Assembly (NCBI RefSeq): GCF_036898095.1
Contig: NC_090729.1
Span: 157,026,366-157,090,365, forward strand
From: Palaemon carinicauda
Lineage: Eukaryota > Arthropoda > Malacostraca > Decapoda > Palaemonidae
Direction of reading: 5' to 3'
DNA: 64,000 nucleotides
The notes under the pieces were generated by a model. That model saw only the letters and a list, made by a program, of their open reading frames with translations, had not been told where the DNA came from and ran no database searches. This document shows positions 22,931 through 36,328 of this stretch, in pieces. The position numbers were made by a program, and so were the translations under genes. Numbering within the stretch: position 1 is the stretch's first letter; every line of letters begins with the position of its first letter.

Positions 22931-22944
22931 CTTGAGCCCAAAAA

Positions 22945-23014
22945 TACCACACATGGTGATTTGCCCGATCTTTGTTAATTTTTCCAATAGCTGGTTAATT
23001 ACTTTTATATGGTC
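22945..23014 (-). pseudogene. Decayed LINE reverse transcriptase, 5' part
   Basis: Read on the minus strand this codes [14 protein letters not shown] and then ITMCGI, a reverse-transcriptase segment that lies just upstream of FIEYEKTFDSA in such proteins. That second part is at 9,341, on the other side of element 1. The LINE is cut off on this side by the (TA)n tract. Confidence 0.65.
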
Positions 23015-23020
23015 AGTTGT

Positions 23021-23903
<883 letters not shown>

Positions 23904-23947
23904 ACGGATTTTGAGCGAAGCGAAAAATCTATTTTTGGGTGAGATAG

Positions 23948-24288
23948 CCATGGCGTCCTGATGGAAGGTTCCTTTTTGGTAGCTCCCTTGGGTATATAAC
24001 TACTAAATATTCCCAGAGAATTTAACCACAGGTTATCACAGAATTCTAACTTCTGGAGCGAGTATCCTAAAGTTTTCCCTTTAAGACATCGTATTTCAAC
24101 AGGGGACGCATTTATTAACGCGCCACATAGCTATATGCACCCCACATAGAGTTAACACTTCGATGTGTAGGGGTGGAGAATAGCTGGGGAGCCGTTCCAC
24201 AGCTAATCTCGTTCGTGGCTACTTTTGGTACTCGAGACGTAAACAAACGGGCGCCATTGCTAAATGACGTCACGTCCGTCCTCATCCT
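23948..24288 (+). repeat. Inverted terminal repeat, left, element 2
   Basis: From GCCATGGCGTCCTGATGG to CGTCCGTCCTCATCCT, matched in reverse complement by 32,399-32,740. The outer tip 23,903-23,947 is not repeated at the other end. Confidence 0.85.
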
Positions 24289-24366
24289 GAAGCCAGTTGC
24301 TAGCCGATCACCATGATACAGCAGGACAGGGTGGGACCTGAAAAACTGGACGAAGTAGCAGGGAGG

Positions 24367-24462
24367 GTCCATCAGGACGCCATGGCTATCTCACCCAAAA
24401 ATAGATTTTTCGCTTGGCTCAAAATCCGTTTTTTGGGCTCAAGCCATGGCGTCCTGATGGAA
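24367..24462. repeat. Internal complementary region (ICR), element 2
   Basis: Complement of the left outer end fused at AAAATCCGTTTTTTGGGC to the complement of the right outer end. Same layout as in elements 1 and 3. Confidence 0.85.
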
Positions 24463-25292
24463 GAATACCAGAGAATCAATGTATCGTGGTAGATTTTCCC
24501 CTTGTAGTGTAAGTGCCAAGGGCTTTGAACAGGTTAGCATAGTAATCTTAATAGAAGAACCGTAGGGAAGAGACCTTCCTGCCCCCCTGGCAGTGAAGTC
24601 CCCACGGGCCATGCTGAAGATCAAAGTGGTCATCGAAGGGCTACCCATCTTGCTGGGAGAACATGAAGAACTTGGAGACAAGACTGAATGGTTGGCATTC
24701 GTATAGGAACATTCTCAAGGGCAGACAAGATGTGGTTAGGCACTGTATGTGAATAGAGAATCGTCTGGTCTCTAAGGTATGATGTAAGTAAGTATTCGTG
24801 TAGGAATATTACATTGCAGAGGTGAGTATATCATAAGGGTTGAATCCTTAGTAATCTTCATCGACTATAAGAGGAAGGGGATAATAAAACTATGACAGTC
24901 ATGTATTTCATAGTATAAGTAGGAGCGGATTGAGACGCACAAGTAATAGAATAGAAATTTTATTTCACAATTGCAGAATATGTTAAATAAATGCAATAAA
25001 TATGTAAAAGTAATTTACAACAAATTATAATGTACATAGTAATGAAAGACTTGCTCTTGAATCTGAAAGAGAATTTCAAATTCTTAGTAGGCACTCGTTC
25101 CAGAGGAACGTCAGTCTTTAAAATTAAAACACATCATGCTCTAGGCATGCGGCACTCATGTGACGACTATGACATTTCACCTGGGAGAAGAACAGTATAT
25201 GAAAAAGCACTAAGTGTTTTTGAAATCACTACGTATCACGCGAGGGTCAACATAGGCACCTGAGGAGTTAGAGTCCCAAGTAACTCACTGTT
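24463..25292 (-). other. 3' non-coding part of DIRS element 2
   Basis: Between recombinase stop and ICR; nearly the same as 35,503-36,328. No coding domain seen. Confidence 0.6.
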
Positions 25293-26398
25293 CTATGCAG
25301 AGTTAGGTGCAGGTTTCATAACACTACCTGCGGCTACAACAAAATGTTTGACTTCGTGCACTTGTTTCGCATAATGTTTGAAGAAAACACGCGAGGATTT
25401 CCAGCCTGTGAAACTCTTAAGGCTTTCGAAATCCATACTCTGAAAGAAATTCAGAGACGATGCAACTTTTCTAGGATCGTGACCGGCGGGTGTACTGTCA
25501 GGATCCGCTCTGCGAATGAAGTAGGTGATTTTCGCTCTTAGTTGTTTCAGTGACAGGTCGCTGCCCGATGTTTCTCCTTTGAAGAGTTGGCCTCCACCAA
25601 AGTCCGAAGTTCTGCGAAGATAGACCTTGAGGCTCTCTACTGGGCATAGAGAGGCATCTTCTTTCAGGGGGCATATTCTCCAAGGGCCCCATCTTTTGGT
25701 GGGTAATTCGTTTTTGGCGAGAAACGTTGGATCCGGGAAGAGGGTAAGGTCTCCTGAATCTGTAATCAGAATGTGGCCCTCGTCCCTTGATAATGCCACT
25801 ATTTCGTTGACTCGGGCTCCTGAGGCAAGAGCAAAAAGAAAAATAACTTTTTGAGTCAGATCCTTGAGAGGGCACGAATCATTGTCCAAGTTGGAGGCAA
25901 AATGGAACACCTTGTCCAGGGACCAGGTGATCGGTTTCGGTGGGGGTGCTGGGCGTAGACGAGCGCATGCCTTCGGCAGTTTATTGAAGATGTCGTTGGA
26001 CAGATCAATCTGGAAGGCATACATCAGTGGTCTAGTCAAGGCCGATTTGCAAGTAGAAATCGTGTTGGCTGCCAAGCCTTGTCCATGAAGGTGAATGAAG
26101 AAGGACATGCAAAAATCGATGGTGATTTCCGTAGGATTTTTTGCCTTGACGAATGTGACCCATTTTCTCCAGGATGATTCGTATTGCCGTCGTGTGGATT
26201 CGGTCTTGTATTCCTCGAGGAAGTCGAGACTCTTCGATATCCCGAACCTTTTCTTCACGGCTAGGGAGAGAAAATCATGAGATGAAGGTCCCTGACTTTC
26301 AATGATGAAGCGAAGACAGTCGACTTCTGTACTTGCTGGGAGAGAACTGGGCCCGGGAGAGGGATCAGCGTAGGTTGTAGCTCCAGGACCAGGGGGGT
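25293..26398 (-). CDS. DIRS tyrosine recombinase, element 2
   Basis: The best preserved recombinase of the window. The N-terminal core-binding part includes ESSWRKWVTFVKAKNP and GQGLAANTISTCKSAL. The catalytic part shows the first arginine in SGARVNEIVAL, then AGHDPRKVASS with H and second R, GWKSSRVFFKHY with the nucleophile tyrosine, and a C-terminal tail ending at 25,293. Its frame is fused to the preceding RNase H frame by an extra G in the run at about 26,390, compared with element 3, where the two genes overlap in different frames. The native start is therefore not clear. All five expected catalytic positions that I can judge are present. Confidence 0.8.
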
Positions 26399-28191
26399 AC
26401 CAGTTGCTCCGAGGCCACTTGGGAGCCACTAGGGCTGCTGTTCCTTTGAAGGTTCTCAGTTTGGAGAGGACTTTCAGCAGAAGGTTGGTGGGAGGGAACA
26501 GGTAGATCTTGGACCATCTGTTCCAGTCCAGTGACATGGCGTCCACTGCTTCTGCCTTGGGGTCCTCGTACGGGGCCACATATCGAGGAAGTTGATTGTT
26601 GTTGCTCGTTGCGAAGAGATCGATCTGAAGTTCTGGGACTTGGTGAGAAATGAAGGAGAATGATCTTGCGTCTAGAGACCATTCCGACTCTATCGGGCTT
26701 GTCCGAGATAGAGCGTCCGCCGTCACGTTGCGGAATCCTTGTAGGTGAACTGCAGACAGGTGCCATTTCTTCTTCTCTGCCAGACGGAAGATTGTCTGAA
26801 GCACCTGATTTATCTGGGGCGATCTTGAGCCTTGGCGATTGAGACATCGAACTACCACCGAGTTGTCTAGGGTAAGACAAATATGGATCGAGGGAGGCGG
26901 GGAGAGTTTCTTCACAGTTAGAAGGACCGCCATGGCCTCCAAGATGTTGATGTGAAACGTCTTAATAGGGGAGACCATGTGCCTTGAGCCTGTTTTTGGT
27001 GGGAGTGACCTCCCCAACCCTCCAGCGAGGCGTCCGTGTGGATGTTGAGTGATGGAGGTGGGTGTTGAAGAGGGATGGACCTTTTCAGGCCCTTTGCTTC
27101 CGACCACGGCTTGAGGAGAAGCCGAAGTCTGTTTGGGAGCCGTCTCTTGAGGTCTCTTCGAGCGATGGATGCGGAACGTCTCCAGACTCCCGCGGCATCC
27201 TTTAGCTGTGCACGTAGCACTGGGTTTGTCACTGAGGCAAACTGTAGAGAGCCTAGAACTCGTTCCTGCTGACGTCTTGAGATCCGTTTGGATTTCAGCA
27301 GTCGCTTGACAGACCCTGCTATTTCCTTCTTTTTCTTCTGGGGAATGGAAAGGCGGTGTGACTGAAGGTTCCACTGGATTCCTAACCATTGGAACTTCTG
27401 AGCTGGAGAGAGGCGAGATTTCTTCGCGTTTATCTTGAATCCCAGGTGTTCTAGGAACTGGGTGACTTTGTTGCAGGATTTTAAACAATCCTCGGGCGAT
27501 GGAGCCCAGACTAGCCAGTCGTCGAGGTAGGCCATCACCTGGACGTCTCGGAGGCGAAGCTGTTGAACGATGGCATCCGCCAGCTTTGTGAAGATCCGAG
27601 GGGCCACGTTGAGGCCGAAGGGCATGGCCCTGAAGGCATAGCTTTTCCTTTGGAGTCGAAATCCTAGGTAGGAGGAAGCGTGGTGGTTCATTGGAACGTG
27701 CCAATAGGCATCCGCCAGGTCTATGGAGACCGTGTAGGAACCTTGAGGCAGAAGGGTCCTTATCTGTTGAAGAGTCAGCATCTTGAACTTGTTCGCTATG
27801 AACTTGTTGAGGGGGATAAGTCTAGAATGACTCTGAGCTTGTCGGAGTCCTTCTTGGGGACGCAAAACAGTCTCCCTTGGAACCTGGTTGACTTTACCCT
27901 CCTTATCACCTTGTTCAAGAGATATAGGACATATTCTTCCAGAAGGGGGGTTGATTGTTGGAAGAATTTCTGGAAGGTTGGGGGTGGTTGAGTCCAACTC
28001 CAGCCTAGACCCTTCTTGACGATGCTGTGTGCCCAGGGATCGAAGGTCCAACGATCCTGGAATTGGCGGAGTCTTCCTCCCACCGGAAGCACTTCATTGC
28101 TTCTGGTGTCCCGAGGGTTTACTGCCTCGGCCGCTAGCTCCCCTTCCTCCTCTGCCTCTGGAGGGACGGCGAGATGCGTCTCTGCCTGCAC
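26365..28191 (-). pseudogene. DIRS reverse transcriptase/RNase H, element 2 (frameshifted)
   Basis: Starts with RWTFDPWAHSIV and QGRLFCVPKKDSDKLRVILDLSP in one frame (28,191 to about 27,810). A shift near 27,810 leads to LNKF, SIDLADAYWHVPM, RAMPFGLNVAPRIF, YLDDWLVWAPS and the RNase H start IHTDASLEGWGGH. A second shift near 26,970 leads to the rest of RNase H (ILEAMAVLL, VTADALSR) and the LQIDLFATSNN and YLFPPTNLLL region that occupies the methyltransferase-like position. Its C-terminal part runs on into the recombinase frame. It shares most residues with element 3, whose first half is unbroken. Confidence 0.8.
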
Positions 28192-30053
28192 CTCTGTTTG
28201 ATCCTCTACCTTCGGGACGAAAGGTAGTAGTCTGTTGCTCGAAAGCAGGGGTGAAAACCGGCGACTGTGACAAGACCGGTTGGGTGACCAGCTGAAAGGT
28301 CTGCTGTGGCTGAGCTGCCACTTGGGGAGTAGCGGGTCCCGGAAACTGCCGTCTCTGTTGACGTTGCTGGGGTTTCTGCTTGGAGGATTTCCTCTTAGGT
28401 TGAGGGCCGTCGTCTTGAGAGGATTTCCTCTTCTTCGACATGCCCCACTTGTGGATAAGGTTCCTGTTCTCCGTGGCGGCCTTGTTGGTGATCTCTTTCA
28501 CAAGGTCAGAGGGAAAGAGGTGCTTACCCCAGATGTTGGAGGAAACCAGCCTTCGGGGTTCGTGTCTCACTGTGGCACTTGAGAACACGAATTCACGACA
28601 GGCTCTCCGAGCCTTCATGAAGCTGTACAAGTCCTTAACTACAGTCGCCAAATGCGTTTTGGCGAGCACCATGTAGTGGTCGGGGACTCTAGTGTCACCG
28701 GCCATGAAGTCAAGCTGTAGCTGGAGGGACATGGATGCGGCGAGCCTTTCCTTCGTGTCTTGTTCCCGACGAAGGAGATGGTCATTAAGTTTCGGAAGGT
28801 CTTCGTTAAACTGACGTCCAGCAACGTCAGGATCTAGTTTCCCCACCACGAAAGTATGCTGGACATCTTTCCAGTGTCGAACATCGGGGGGAGTAATCAG
28901 GGAGAAGGGTCTGCACTCCTCCAGTGCAGGGCAAGGTTTCCCTTCTTCCACTGCTTTGTGTACCGCAGCGAAGGCCTTTTCCATGAAGGGGAGGATCGCA
29001 TCATCTGGTGCGACGTAGGTAGGGTGCTTCTTGCTCAGCGCCGGAAGCTTTGAGCTGGTAAAACCCCTACTTTTAAAAGCGTTGGCCAGCATAGCCTGGG
29101 CCTTCGGGAGATCGAACACTATCACCTCCTTAGGTTCGGTCTCTTCTTTTGAGGCAGGTTCGGATCGAAGTCGGACGTAACAGTCCGGGTAAGCCTCAAA
29201 ACTCGGGAAGAACTCCACTTCTTCCATGACAACCGAGCTGACCTTCTCACTGACGAAGATCCTGCCCGTTGCGATAGGCATGTGCTCAGCATACCTCCAG
29301 GGGTTGGCGTGCGAGCATGCCGGGAGGTCTTTAACCGAAATCCTTTTCGGCTCCTTTGAACTTCCCATGGTCCTGATGTATTCGTGTGTTTCACGGAGTT
29401 TCTTGTCCATAAGAGCTTCGAGCATACGGAACATCTGGGCGCTGGATGGGATGGGGTCCGGGGTGGCGGAGGTAGACGGGAGTGATACTTCCGTCGGTGT
29501 AGGAGTTGGGGCGGTGGTGGAAGGCGGAGCGACCTGTTGCTCCGACTCGGCGTATTCCACTCTGTCTTCCTCATAGTCCAATTCTTCGGCCATGAGGTTC
29601 CTCTCTGTTGTCTCCGACACCTCCGACATACGATCCGCGTTGTCGGTATCCAGGCGACACTCGTGCATGGACTGGGCCATGACTACATCGGGTTCCACCG
29701 TGATCTGGACGGTAGGGATCTGATCCTTGGGGACCACAGAGTCTGGGGATGCCTTCAGGAAAAGTAAGGCCCTCAAGTCTTCAGTGGCAAGGTATGGTCC
29801 AGTGGCGTTCTTCTGGAAGCCACACACCCATTTGTGTAGCTTCTCTCGAGAAGCGTCCCTAACCTCCGCTGAAGGAGGGTTATTGAATGCCTCGACCAGG
29901 CGGTCCTGGCAGACCGTACAGTTCTGCGGGTCCCAAAACTTCAGATCACCTCTCTTGTTGGCACAAGGGGCGTGAGTCCTACACGCCGTGTGCCCTATAG
30001 AAGTGCGGGCGCTTCTCTCCACAGAAGCCGTGGTCGCACTTCACGTACTCTTT
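28094..30053 (-). pseudogene. DIRS gag-like protein, element 2 (N-terminal frameshift)
   Basis: From 30,022 down to 28,094 there is a 642-codon open frame. It has HAPCANKRGDLKFWDP and NCTVCQDRL, KDLPACSHANPWRYAEHMP, PALSKKHPTYVAPDD, a REQDTKERLAASMS block, KARRACREFVFSSATVRHE, a Lys/Arg-rich nuclear-signal-like KKRKSS region, and an Arg/Gly tail ending near 28,100. Compared with element 3, an extra base at about 29,998 shifts the first 18 or so codons (KCDHGFCGEKRPHF) after the splice-acceptor-like site. The Cys/His-rich start resembles a zinc-binding module. The last part overlaps the reverse transcriptase start. Confidence 0.78.
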
Positions 30054-30066
30054 CTGTAAGAGAAAG
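30049..30066 (-). other. Conserved 3' splice-site-like sequence before gag, element 2
   Basis: On the minus strand CTCTTTCTCTTACAG is followed by the gag N-terminal codons. The equivalent site occurs in element 1 (about 15,566) and element 3 (about 41,099). Confidence 0.5.
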
Positions 30067-32398
30067 AGAACATGAGTATGGGGGAGTCATGAGAATGACT
30101 TCTATTCTAAAGTCAAATATTAAAGGATTAATCTTCAACTTAATATTAAGTGGTATAAACAATGTGATGTTCAGAGAGTGGGCGGAAATGAAGGAGATAG
30201 ACACATACTCCGTGTAACCCGCCTGGCTGGTTACCGTAACCTTATCCATAGGCAATTTGTTTGTGACCGAGGGCACAGGGCAGAATTCTTCATAGATTGC
30301 CAGGAAGGCAGGGGGAATTCTAGTGGGAATTGCCAAGGATATAAAACTGGGACTGAGGCCACTCAGACCATAGAATTGGGAACGTAGACGATCCCATAGG
30401 GTAACGGTTTCCGGCAACCAGCCGTTCTGAGATACACACAGCATGCTGGAAATTTGTGATATGCAAGAAGACAGCATGGTTATGAATAGAACGGTAAGAT
30501 AATACCTATCTATTTTTGTAGTCAAACCATCTGGTTGCAATGTAGGGCTATCAACATGAGATGATAGCTAGTAGAAGGGGTGCAAGTCGCTTGATGCCTC
30601 CAGAAGGCTCCGGCAGACTGACGGAACGCCGGAGGCCGCCCCAGCAGAGTTTCTGGCATTAGGGAAGACAAATATATAAGTCAGGAGTAATGCCAGGATG
30701 GCGGCCGCCGGCACAACGGCGGCACGCTGGCAGGGAGCGGCGGCTCCGGCAGCCGAAGGTTGCCGGCTTGGTGACAGGGACAAGGAAAGGGCTATAGCAG
30801 AACTGGACTACCGGCAGTGGTTGCCGGCACTCCGGGGGCCAGACCGATGGACGGACGGCCGAAGCTATGAGGTATGAGGGAAGGCCATCGGCTGAACGCC
30901 GACAGGAGGCGGCAGTTCTCGGCACACGGAGGACTGACGGCCCAGGGGGCAAGGAATGTGTCACCAAGGGCGGGAGGTGGGTATCACCGACAGGGGAGGC
31001 GGCAAGGGACCGGCACCAGGATAGTGAAAGAGACAGAAGGAGGGATGTAGGGGTACGGACACGGACCCCAAGACATCCCACCTGAGTGGGTGTACCCATG
31101 ATAGAGGCTAGCCCTATCACCCAGAGGCAGGGGCCGCAGGCGGCCGGGAGCCAGGGTAGCCCAAGGGAGGGCTAGGGAACACCCAAGAGGGAGGAGAACC
31201 CCTGCGGACAAAACGCATCCAGTGGCTAACCCCATAGGACACTATGAAGGGTATATGTACGAGAGCGGACTGCACACAGGAGCTCAAGGTAGCCCTATCA
31301 CTCCACCCTAAGGAGGAGTTGTAGGACAGGGGACAGATGGGTATAGACTAACCTAAGTATAGGCTAGGCCATACAAGAGATAGGAGGGGAGGGGAGAAGA
31401 AGAAGGGTCTTCTATAGAGGAGGTTCTGTACCAAAGCGGCCACCAAGGAAGGGAGGACGCTCCCTAGCCTAAGGTAAGGCAGCCTGTCTGAGAACGGTGC
31501 ATGGGTATCGTTTCAGCAAGGCACAGAACTAACTCCCCCCCAAGCCTAACCTAGAGCAGGGATGTTACACCCTGAACTAGGAAGGATGGAAGACGTATCG
31601 CTATTGCAGGGAAGGTCGGAAACCTAGCCCCAGCAATAGAGGAAGGGCGTGCCGTTCCTCATTCTCGGACGCAACCCTAAGGGGGGATCATTCCCTTAGG
31701 GAGGACAGAGAAGCGATAGATACTCTGATATGAGCTTGATCCCCTTACGTGGTAGGGGGAGCAAGGCTACACAGAGGGGATGCCCTAAGGCAGGGGGTGA
31801 AGGAAGCATATAGGGGTCCTACATGTAGGTTAGGTTAGAAAGGCACACTATCAAACCTATCCCCTATATGGTCCCTGAAGGCGAAAACACTTGCATCACA
31901 GTCAACAGTATCATAAAATAATGCCACTATCTTCATAACTAAACCTAGGATCACTGAAATATATCATGCATGAACACTGATGATAGGCGCTCTGGCCTAG
32001 GGGCTAGACTAGCGAGCTGGTATGGGGTCAGATGATGACCGATAACAAAGCGTCAAAACACGATATATAAAGTTCCTAGCTATGAAGACTAAATAACTAA
32101 TAGTATCGATTAGTTAATGAGGCCGGAAAACGCTGTTGAGGCTAGCTAAATAAGGCAATGAAAACAACAGCGACGCCATAAAATGGCGGGTCCGGTCGAG
32201 GCACAGCTCTGCCACAAAACATAAAATATCTCGAAAAGTAAAAGTTACTTTACGGTCAGAGCTTATTTAAACAATACTGGAACCTTGTACTCAACTTTCC
32301 AGAAGAAGGCGAGGCCGAGGGTAGAGACATGGCTAAGATGCAAGTCGATAAGATACGCACAGGGAAAAATCCGTCTAGTAAGGCAAGCTACTAAGCGA
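30067..32398 (-). other. Long 5' leader of DIRS element 2
   Basis: About 2.3 kb with no domain-bearing frame, nearly identical in order to 41,110-41,264 plus 47,909-50,086 of element 3. A GC-rich part (30,590-31,250) contains many GCCGGC/GCCGCC motifs; the remainder is A/G-rich on the plus strand. It probably contains the promoter and an intron upstream of gag. Confidence 0.5.
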
Positions 32399-32740
32399 AG
32401 GATGAGGACGGACGTGACGTCATTTAGCAATGGCGCCCGTTTGTTTACGTCTCGAGTACCAAAAGTAGCCACGAACGAGATTAGCTGTGGAATGGCTCTC
32501 TAGCTATTCTCCGCCCCTACACATCGAAGTGTTAACTCTATGTGGGGTGCAGATAGCTATGTGGCGCGTTAATACATGCGTCCCCTGTTGAAATACGATG
32601 TCTTAAAGGGAAACCTTTAGGATACTCGCTCCAGAAGTTAGAATTCTGTGATAACCTTTGGTTAAATTCTCTGGGAATGTTTAGTAGTTATATACCCAAG
32701 GGAGCTACCAAAAAGGAACCTTCCATCAGGATGCCATGGC
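32399..32740 (-). repeat. Inverted terminal repeat, right, element 2
   Basis: Reverse complement of 23,948-24,288 with scattered mismatches, followed by the outer tip CTTGAGCCCAA that borders (TA)n. Confidence 0.85.
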
Positions 32741-32747
32741 TTGAGCC

Positions 32748-32862
<115 letters not shown>

Positions 32863-33507
32863 TGAACCCTCGTTTATTGCGGTAGATAGGTTCCAGACCC
32901 GACTGCGATAGGTGAAAATCCGCGAAGTAGTGACACCATATTTACCTATTTATTTAACATGTATATTCAGACTTTTAAAACCTTCCCTTGTACATAGTAC
33001 TGTTAACAAACTACCCTTTAATGTACAGAACACTTAATGCATGTATTACAGTACCCTAAACTAAAACAGGCACAAATATTAAAGGCGACTTTATATCATG
33101 CGTTTCCTAAACACGCCAAAAAGCACGATAAAAAATGGCAACCAATGTTTTGTTTACGTTTATCTCTGATCATAATGAAGAAACAAACGCATTTACACAT
33201 CTGTGTATAGGTTAGTTTTTGCATCAATTATATTGATTATTCAGTACAGTATGTTGATTTTGTTATTACCAATGTTTTACTTAATTTTTTCTTAGGACTT
33301 CCAAATGAAATGTTTTTCTTTATGACGCCGCCTGAAACGACGGCATCATAAAGTACGCTCAGTAAACAAACGAAGGCATTTAACGCGCATGATGAAAGTG
33401 ATAAATAATGATATTACAGTAAAAGCTTTTATAGAATATGTTATTACAAATATTATTCACCAGATCTATATAAAACCATACATACGTAGCAAAGCAGGAA
33501 AACAATT

Positions 33508-33510
<3 letters not shown>

Positions 33511-33584
<74 letters not shown>

Positions 33585-33585
33585 T
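33511..33585. repeat. (GA)n microsatellite
   Basis: About 36 GA units with one break, inside the DNA transposon. Confidence 0.9.
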
Positions 33586-33783
33586 GTTTTACATACATAA
33601 ATGTAAATTTTAAAAAAAAAAAATAGCCCCATTTCATATAAAATAGATTACAAATATTTTACTTTATCATATTACAGTAGTCTGTATAATACTGTAAAGT
33701 TCAGTACAGTATGTTGTTGTTATAGTCGTGGCGATGAAATTCTCACGAAACAAAAACACGCCATTTGATTACAACAGCTGATT

Positions 33784-33785
<2 letters not shown>

Positions 33786-33860
<75 letters not shown>
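33786..33860. repeat. (TC)n microsatellite
   Basis: About 36 TC units with one break, inside the DNA transposon and complementary to the (GA)n array at 33,511. Confidence 0.9.
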
Positions 33861-33864
<4 letters not shown>

Positions 33865-34340
33865 GTTATACAATACTTACATTTAGATGAAGAAACTAAA
33901 ATTAGTTTTCTTAGTGTCAATTAAATACGAAACGAAAAAATTATGCCGAGTCTACATCCATTTCAATCATAGCTAAAAATACGGCATCCAATTTCATCAG
34001 CAAACCACTATTTTTTGGGAAACATCATTTTATTCTAGAAAATTTCTACTCTTTAAATAGTTAATTGCACATTAAGAAAGCGTGTACTTTTGTTTTTAAA
34101 TTTCGGGTGTGTTTTTAAAAATCGAGTATTGTTGACTTCTTTTTGTTTTACTTTTGGCTGTGATTAGATCAGCTGACATCTAGCTGCCGCTCTTGAGAGT
34201 GTAGGAAATTACGAATACACTAACAAAGTATCGTTTATACCATTTCTTAACTTATTCAAACCGTCTACAGTATACAGTTGATATTACATAAGCACCAATG
34301 TGTTATAACCTATCAAATTTTTTTGTTTATTACATTTAAA

Positions 34341-34345
<5 letters not shown>

Positions 34346-34432
<87 letters not shown>
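34346..34432. repeat. (CT)n microsatellite
   Basis: About 42 CT units with one break, inside the DNA transposon. Confidence 0.9.
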
Positions 34433-34435
<3 letters not shown>

Positions 34436-34701
34436 GGCTACTTTTCACTACCTCCCATTCCTTACCTCTCTCTATCTCTCTAACAAATGATATCTTTGTT
34501 GCTCCTCAAAGTTTCATTTATATTGAAAATCAATCATGATTCAATTTTCCTTACTTTCTCCAATCTCGCGCCATCGGTCACATCGCGGTATTTTCGAAAT
34601 TTCCGGAAAATCCGCTATATATGTATATACATAGGTTATGATAAAAATCCGCGAAGTGGTGAATCGCGATGGTCAAACTGCGAAGTAGCGAGGGCTCACT
34701 G

Positions 34702-34943
<242 letters not shown>

Positions 34944-34983
34944 CAGATTTTGAGCGAAGCGAAAAATCTATTTTTGGGTGAGA

Positions 34984-35328
34984 TAGCCATGGCGTCCTGA
35001 TGGAAGGTTCCTTTTTGGTAGCTTCCTTGGGTATATCACTACTAAATATTCCCAGAGAATTTAACCACAGGTTATCACAGAATTCTAACTTCTGGAGCGA
35101 GTATCCTAAAGGTTTCCCTTTTAAGACATCGTATATCAACAGGGGACGCATGTATTAACGCGCCACATAGCTATCTACACCCCAAACAGAGTTAACACTT
35201 AAGTGTGTAGGGGCGGAGAATAGCTGGGGAGCCGTTCCACAGCTAATCTCGTTCGTGGCTACTTTTGGTACTCGAGACGTAAACAAACGGGCGCCATTGC
35301 TAAATGACGTCACGTCCGTCCTCATCCT
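34984..35328 (+). repeat. Inverted terminal repeat, left, element 3
   Basis: From AGCCATGGCGTCCTGATGG to CCGTCCTCATCCT, matched in reverse complement by 50,087-50,432. Confidence 0.85.
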
Positions 35329-35405
35329 GAAGCCAGTTGCTTGCCGATCGCCATGATACAGCAGAGCAGGGTGGGACCTGAAAAACTGGACGAAGTAGCA
35401 GGGAG

Positions 35406-35502
35406 GGTCCATCAGGACGCCATGGCTATCTCACCTAAAAATAGATTTTTCGCTTGGCTCAAAATCCGTTTTTTGGGCTCAAGCCATGGCGTCCTGATGG
35501 AA
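35406..35502. repeat. Internal complementary region (ICR), element 3
   Basis: Complements of the two outer ends joined at AAAATCCGTTTTTTGGGC, as in element 2. Confidence 0.85.
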
Positions 35503-36328
35503 GAATACCAGAGAATCAATGTATCGTGGTAGATTTTCCCCTATTTGAGTAAGTGCCAAGGGCTTTGAACAGGGTAGCATAGTAATCTTAATAGAAGAAC
35601 CGTAGGGAAGAGACCTTCCTGCCCCCCTGGCAGTGAAGTTCCCACGGGCCATGCCGAGATCAAAGTGGTTATCGAAGGGCTACTCACCTTGCTAGAAGAA
35701 CCTGAAGAACTTGGAGACAAGACTGAATGGTTGGCATTCATATAGGAACATTCTCAAGGGCAGACAAGTGGTTGTTAGGCACTGTATGTTAATGGAGAAT
35801 TGTCTGGTCTCTAAGGTATGAAGAGAGTAAGTATTCGTATTGGAATATTACATTGCACAGGTGAATATATAATAAGGGTTGAGACCTTAGTATCTTCATC
35901 AACCATAAGAGGAAGGGGATAATAAAACTATGACAGACATGTATTTCATAGTATAAGTAGGAGCGGATTGAGACGCACAAGTAATAAAATAGAAATTTTC
36001 TTTCACAATTGCAGAGAATATTAGTGAATTGCAATATATGTAAAGTTAATTTACAACAAATTATAATGTACATAGTAATGAAAGACTTGCTCTTGAATCT
36101 GAAAGAGAATTTCAAATTTATTAGTAGGCACTCGTTCTCGAGGAACGTCAGTCTTTAAAATAAAACACATCATGCTCTAGGCATGCGGCACTCGTGTGAC
36201 GACTATGACATTTCACCTGGGATAAGAACAGTTATATGAAAAGCACTAAGTGTTTTCGACATCACTACGTATCATTCGAGGGTCAACATAGGCACCCGAA
36301 GAGTTAGAGTCCCAAGTAACTCACTGTT
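35503..36328 (-). other. 3' non-coding part of DIRS element 3
   Basis: Between recombinase stop and ICR. Nearly the same as 24,463-25,292. No coding domain seen. Confidence 0.6.

Larger units (their letters stand above)
9342..22944 (-). mobile_element. DIRS-like retrotransposon, element 1 (interrupted by a Gypsy element)
   Basis: A tyrosine-recombinase retrotransposon on the minus strand. Visible parts are gag, overlapping reverse transcriptase/RNase H and tyrosine recombinase, inverted terminal repeats of about 320 bp, and an ICR of about 95 bp near the 3' end that joins the complements of the two outer tips. Without the nested Gypsy it is about 8.7 kb, long for the group because of a roughly 2-kb leader between the 5' inverted repeat and gag. 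No target duplication is seen, as expected for recombinase-mediated insertion. Frameshifts in the reverse transcriptase and recombinase and a nonsense codon early in gag make it defective. Its inverted repeats differ from those of elements 2 and 3, so it belongs to another subfamily. Confidence 0.88.

Noticed and set aside
24115..24372. Frame coding MDPPCYFVQFFRSHPVLLYHGD, present in elements 2 and 3
   Set aside because: Lies in the inverted repeat and adjoining spacer; its repetition reflects element copies, not a conserved gene.
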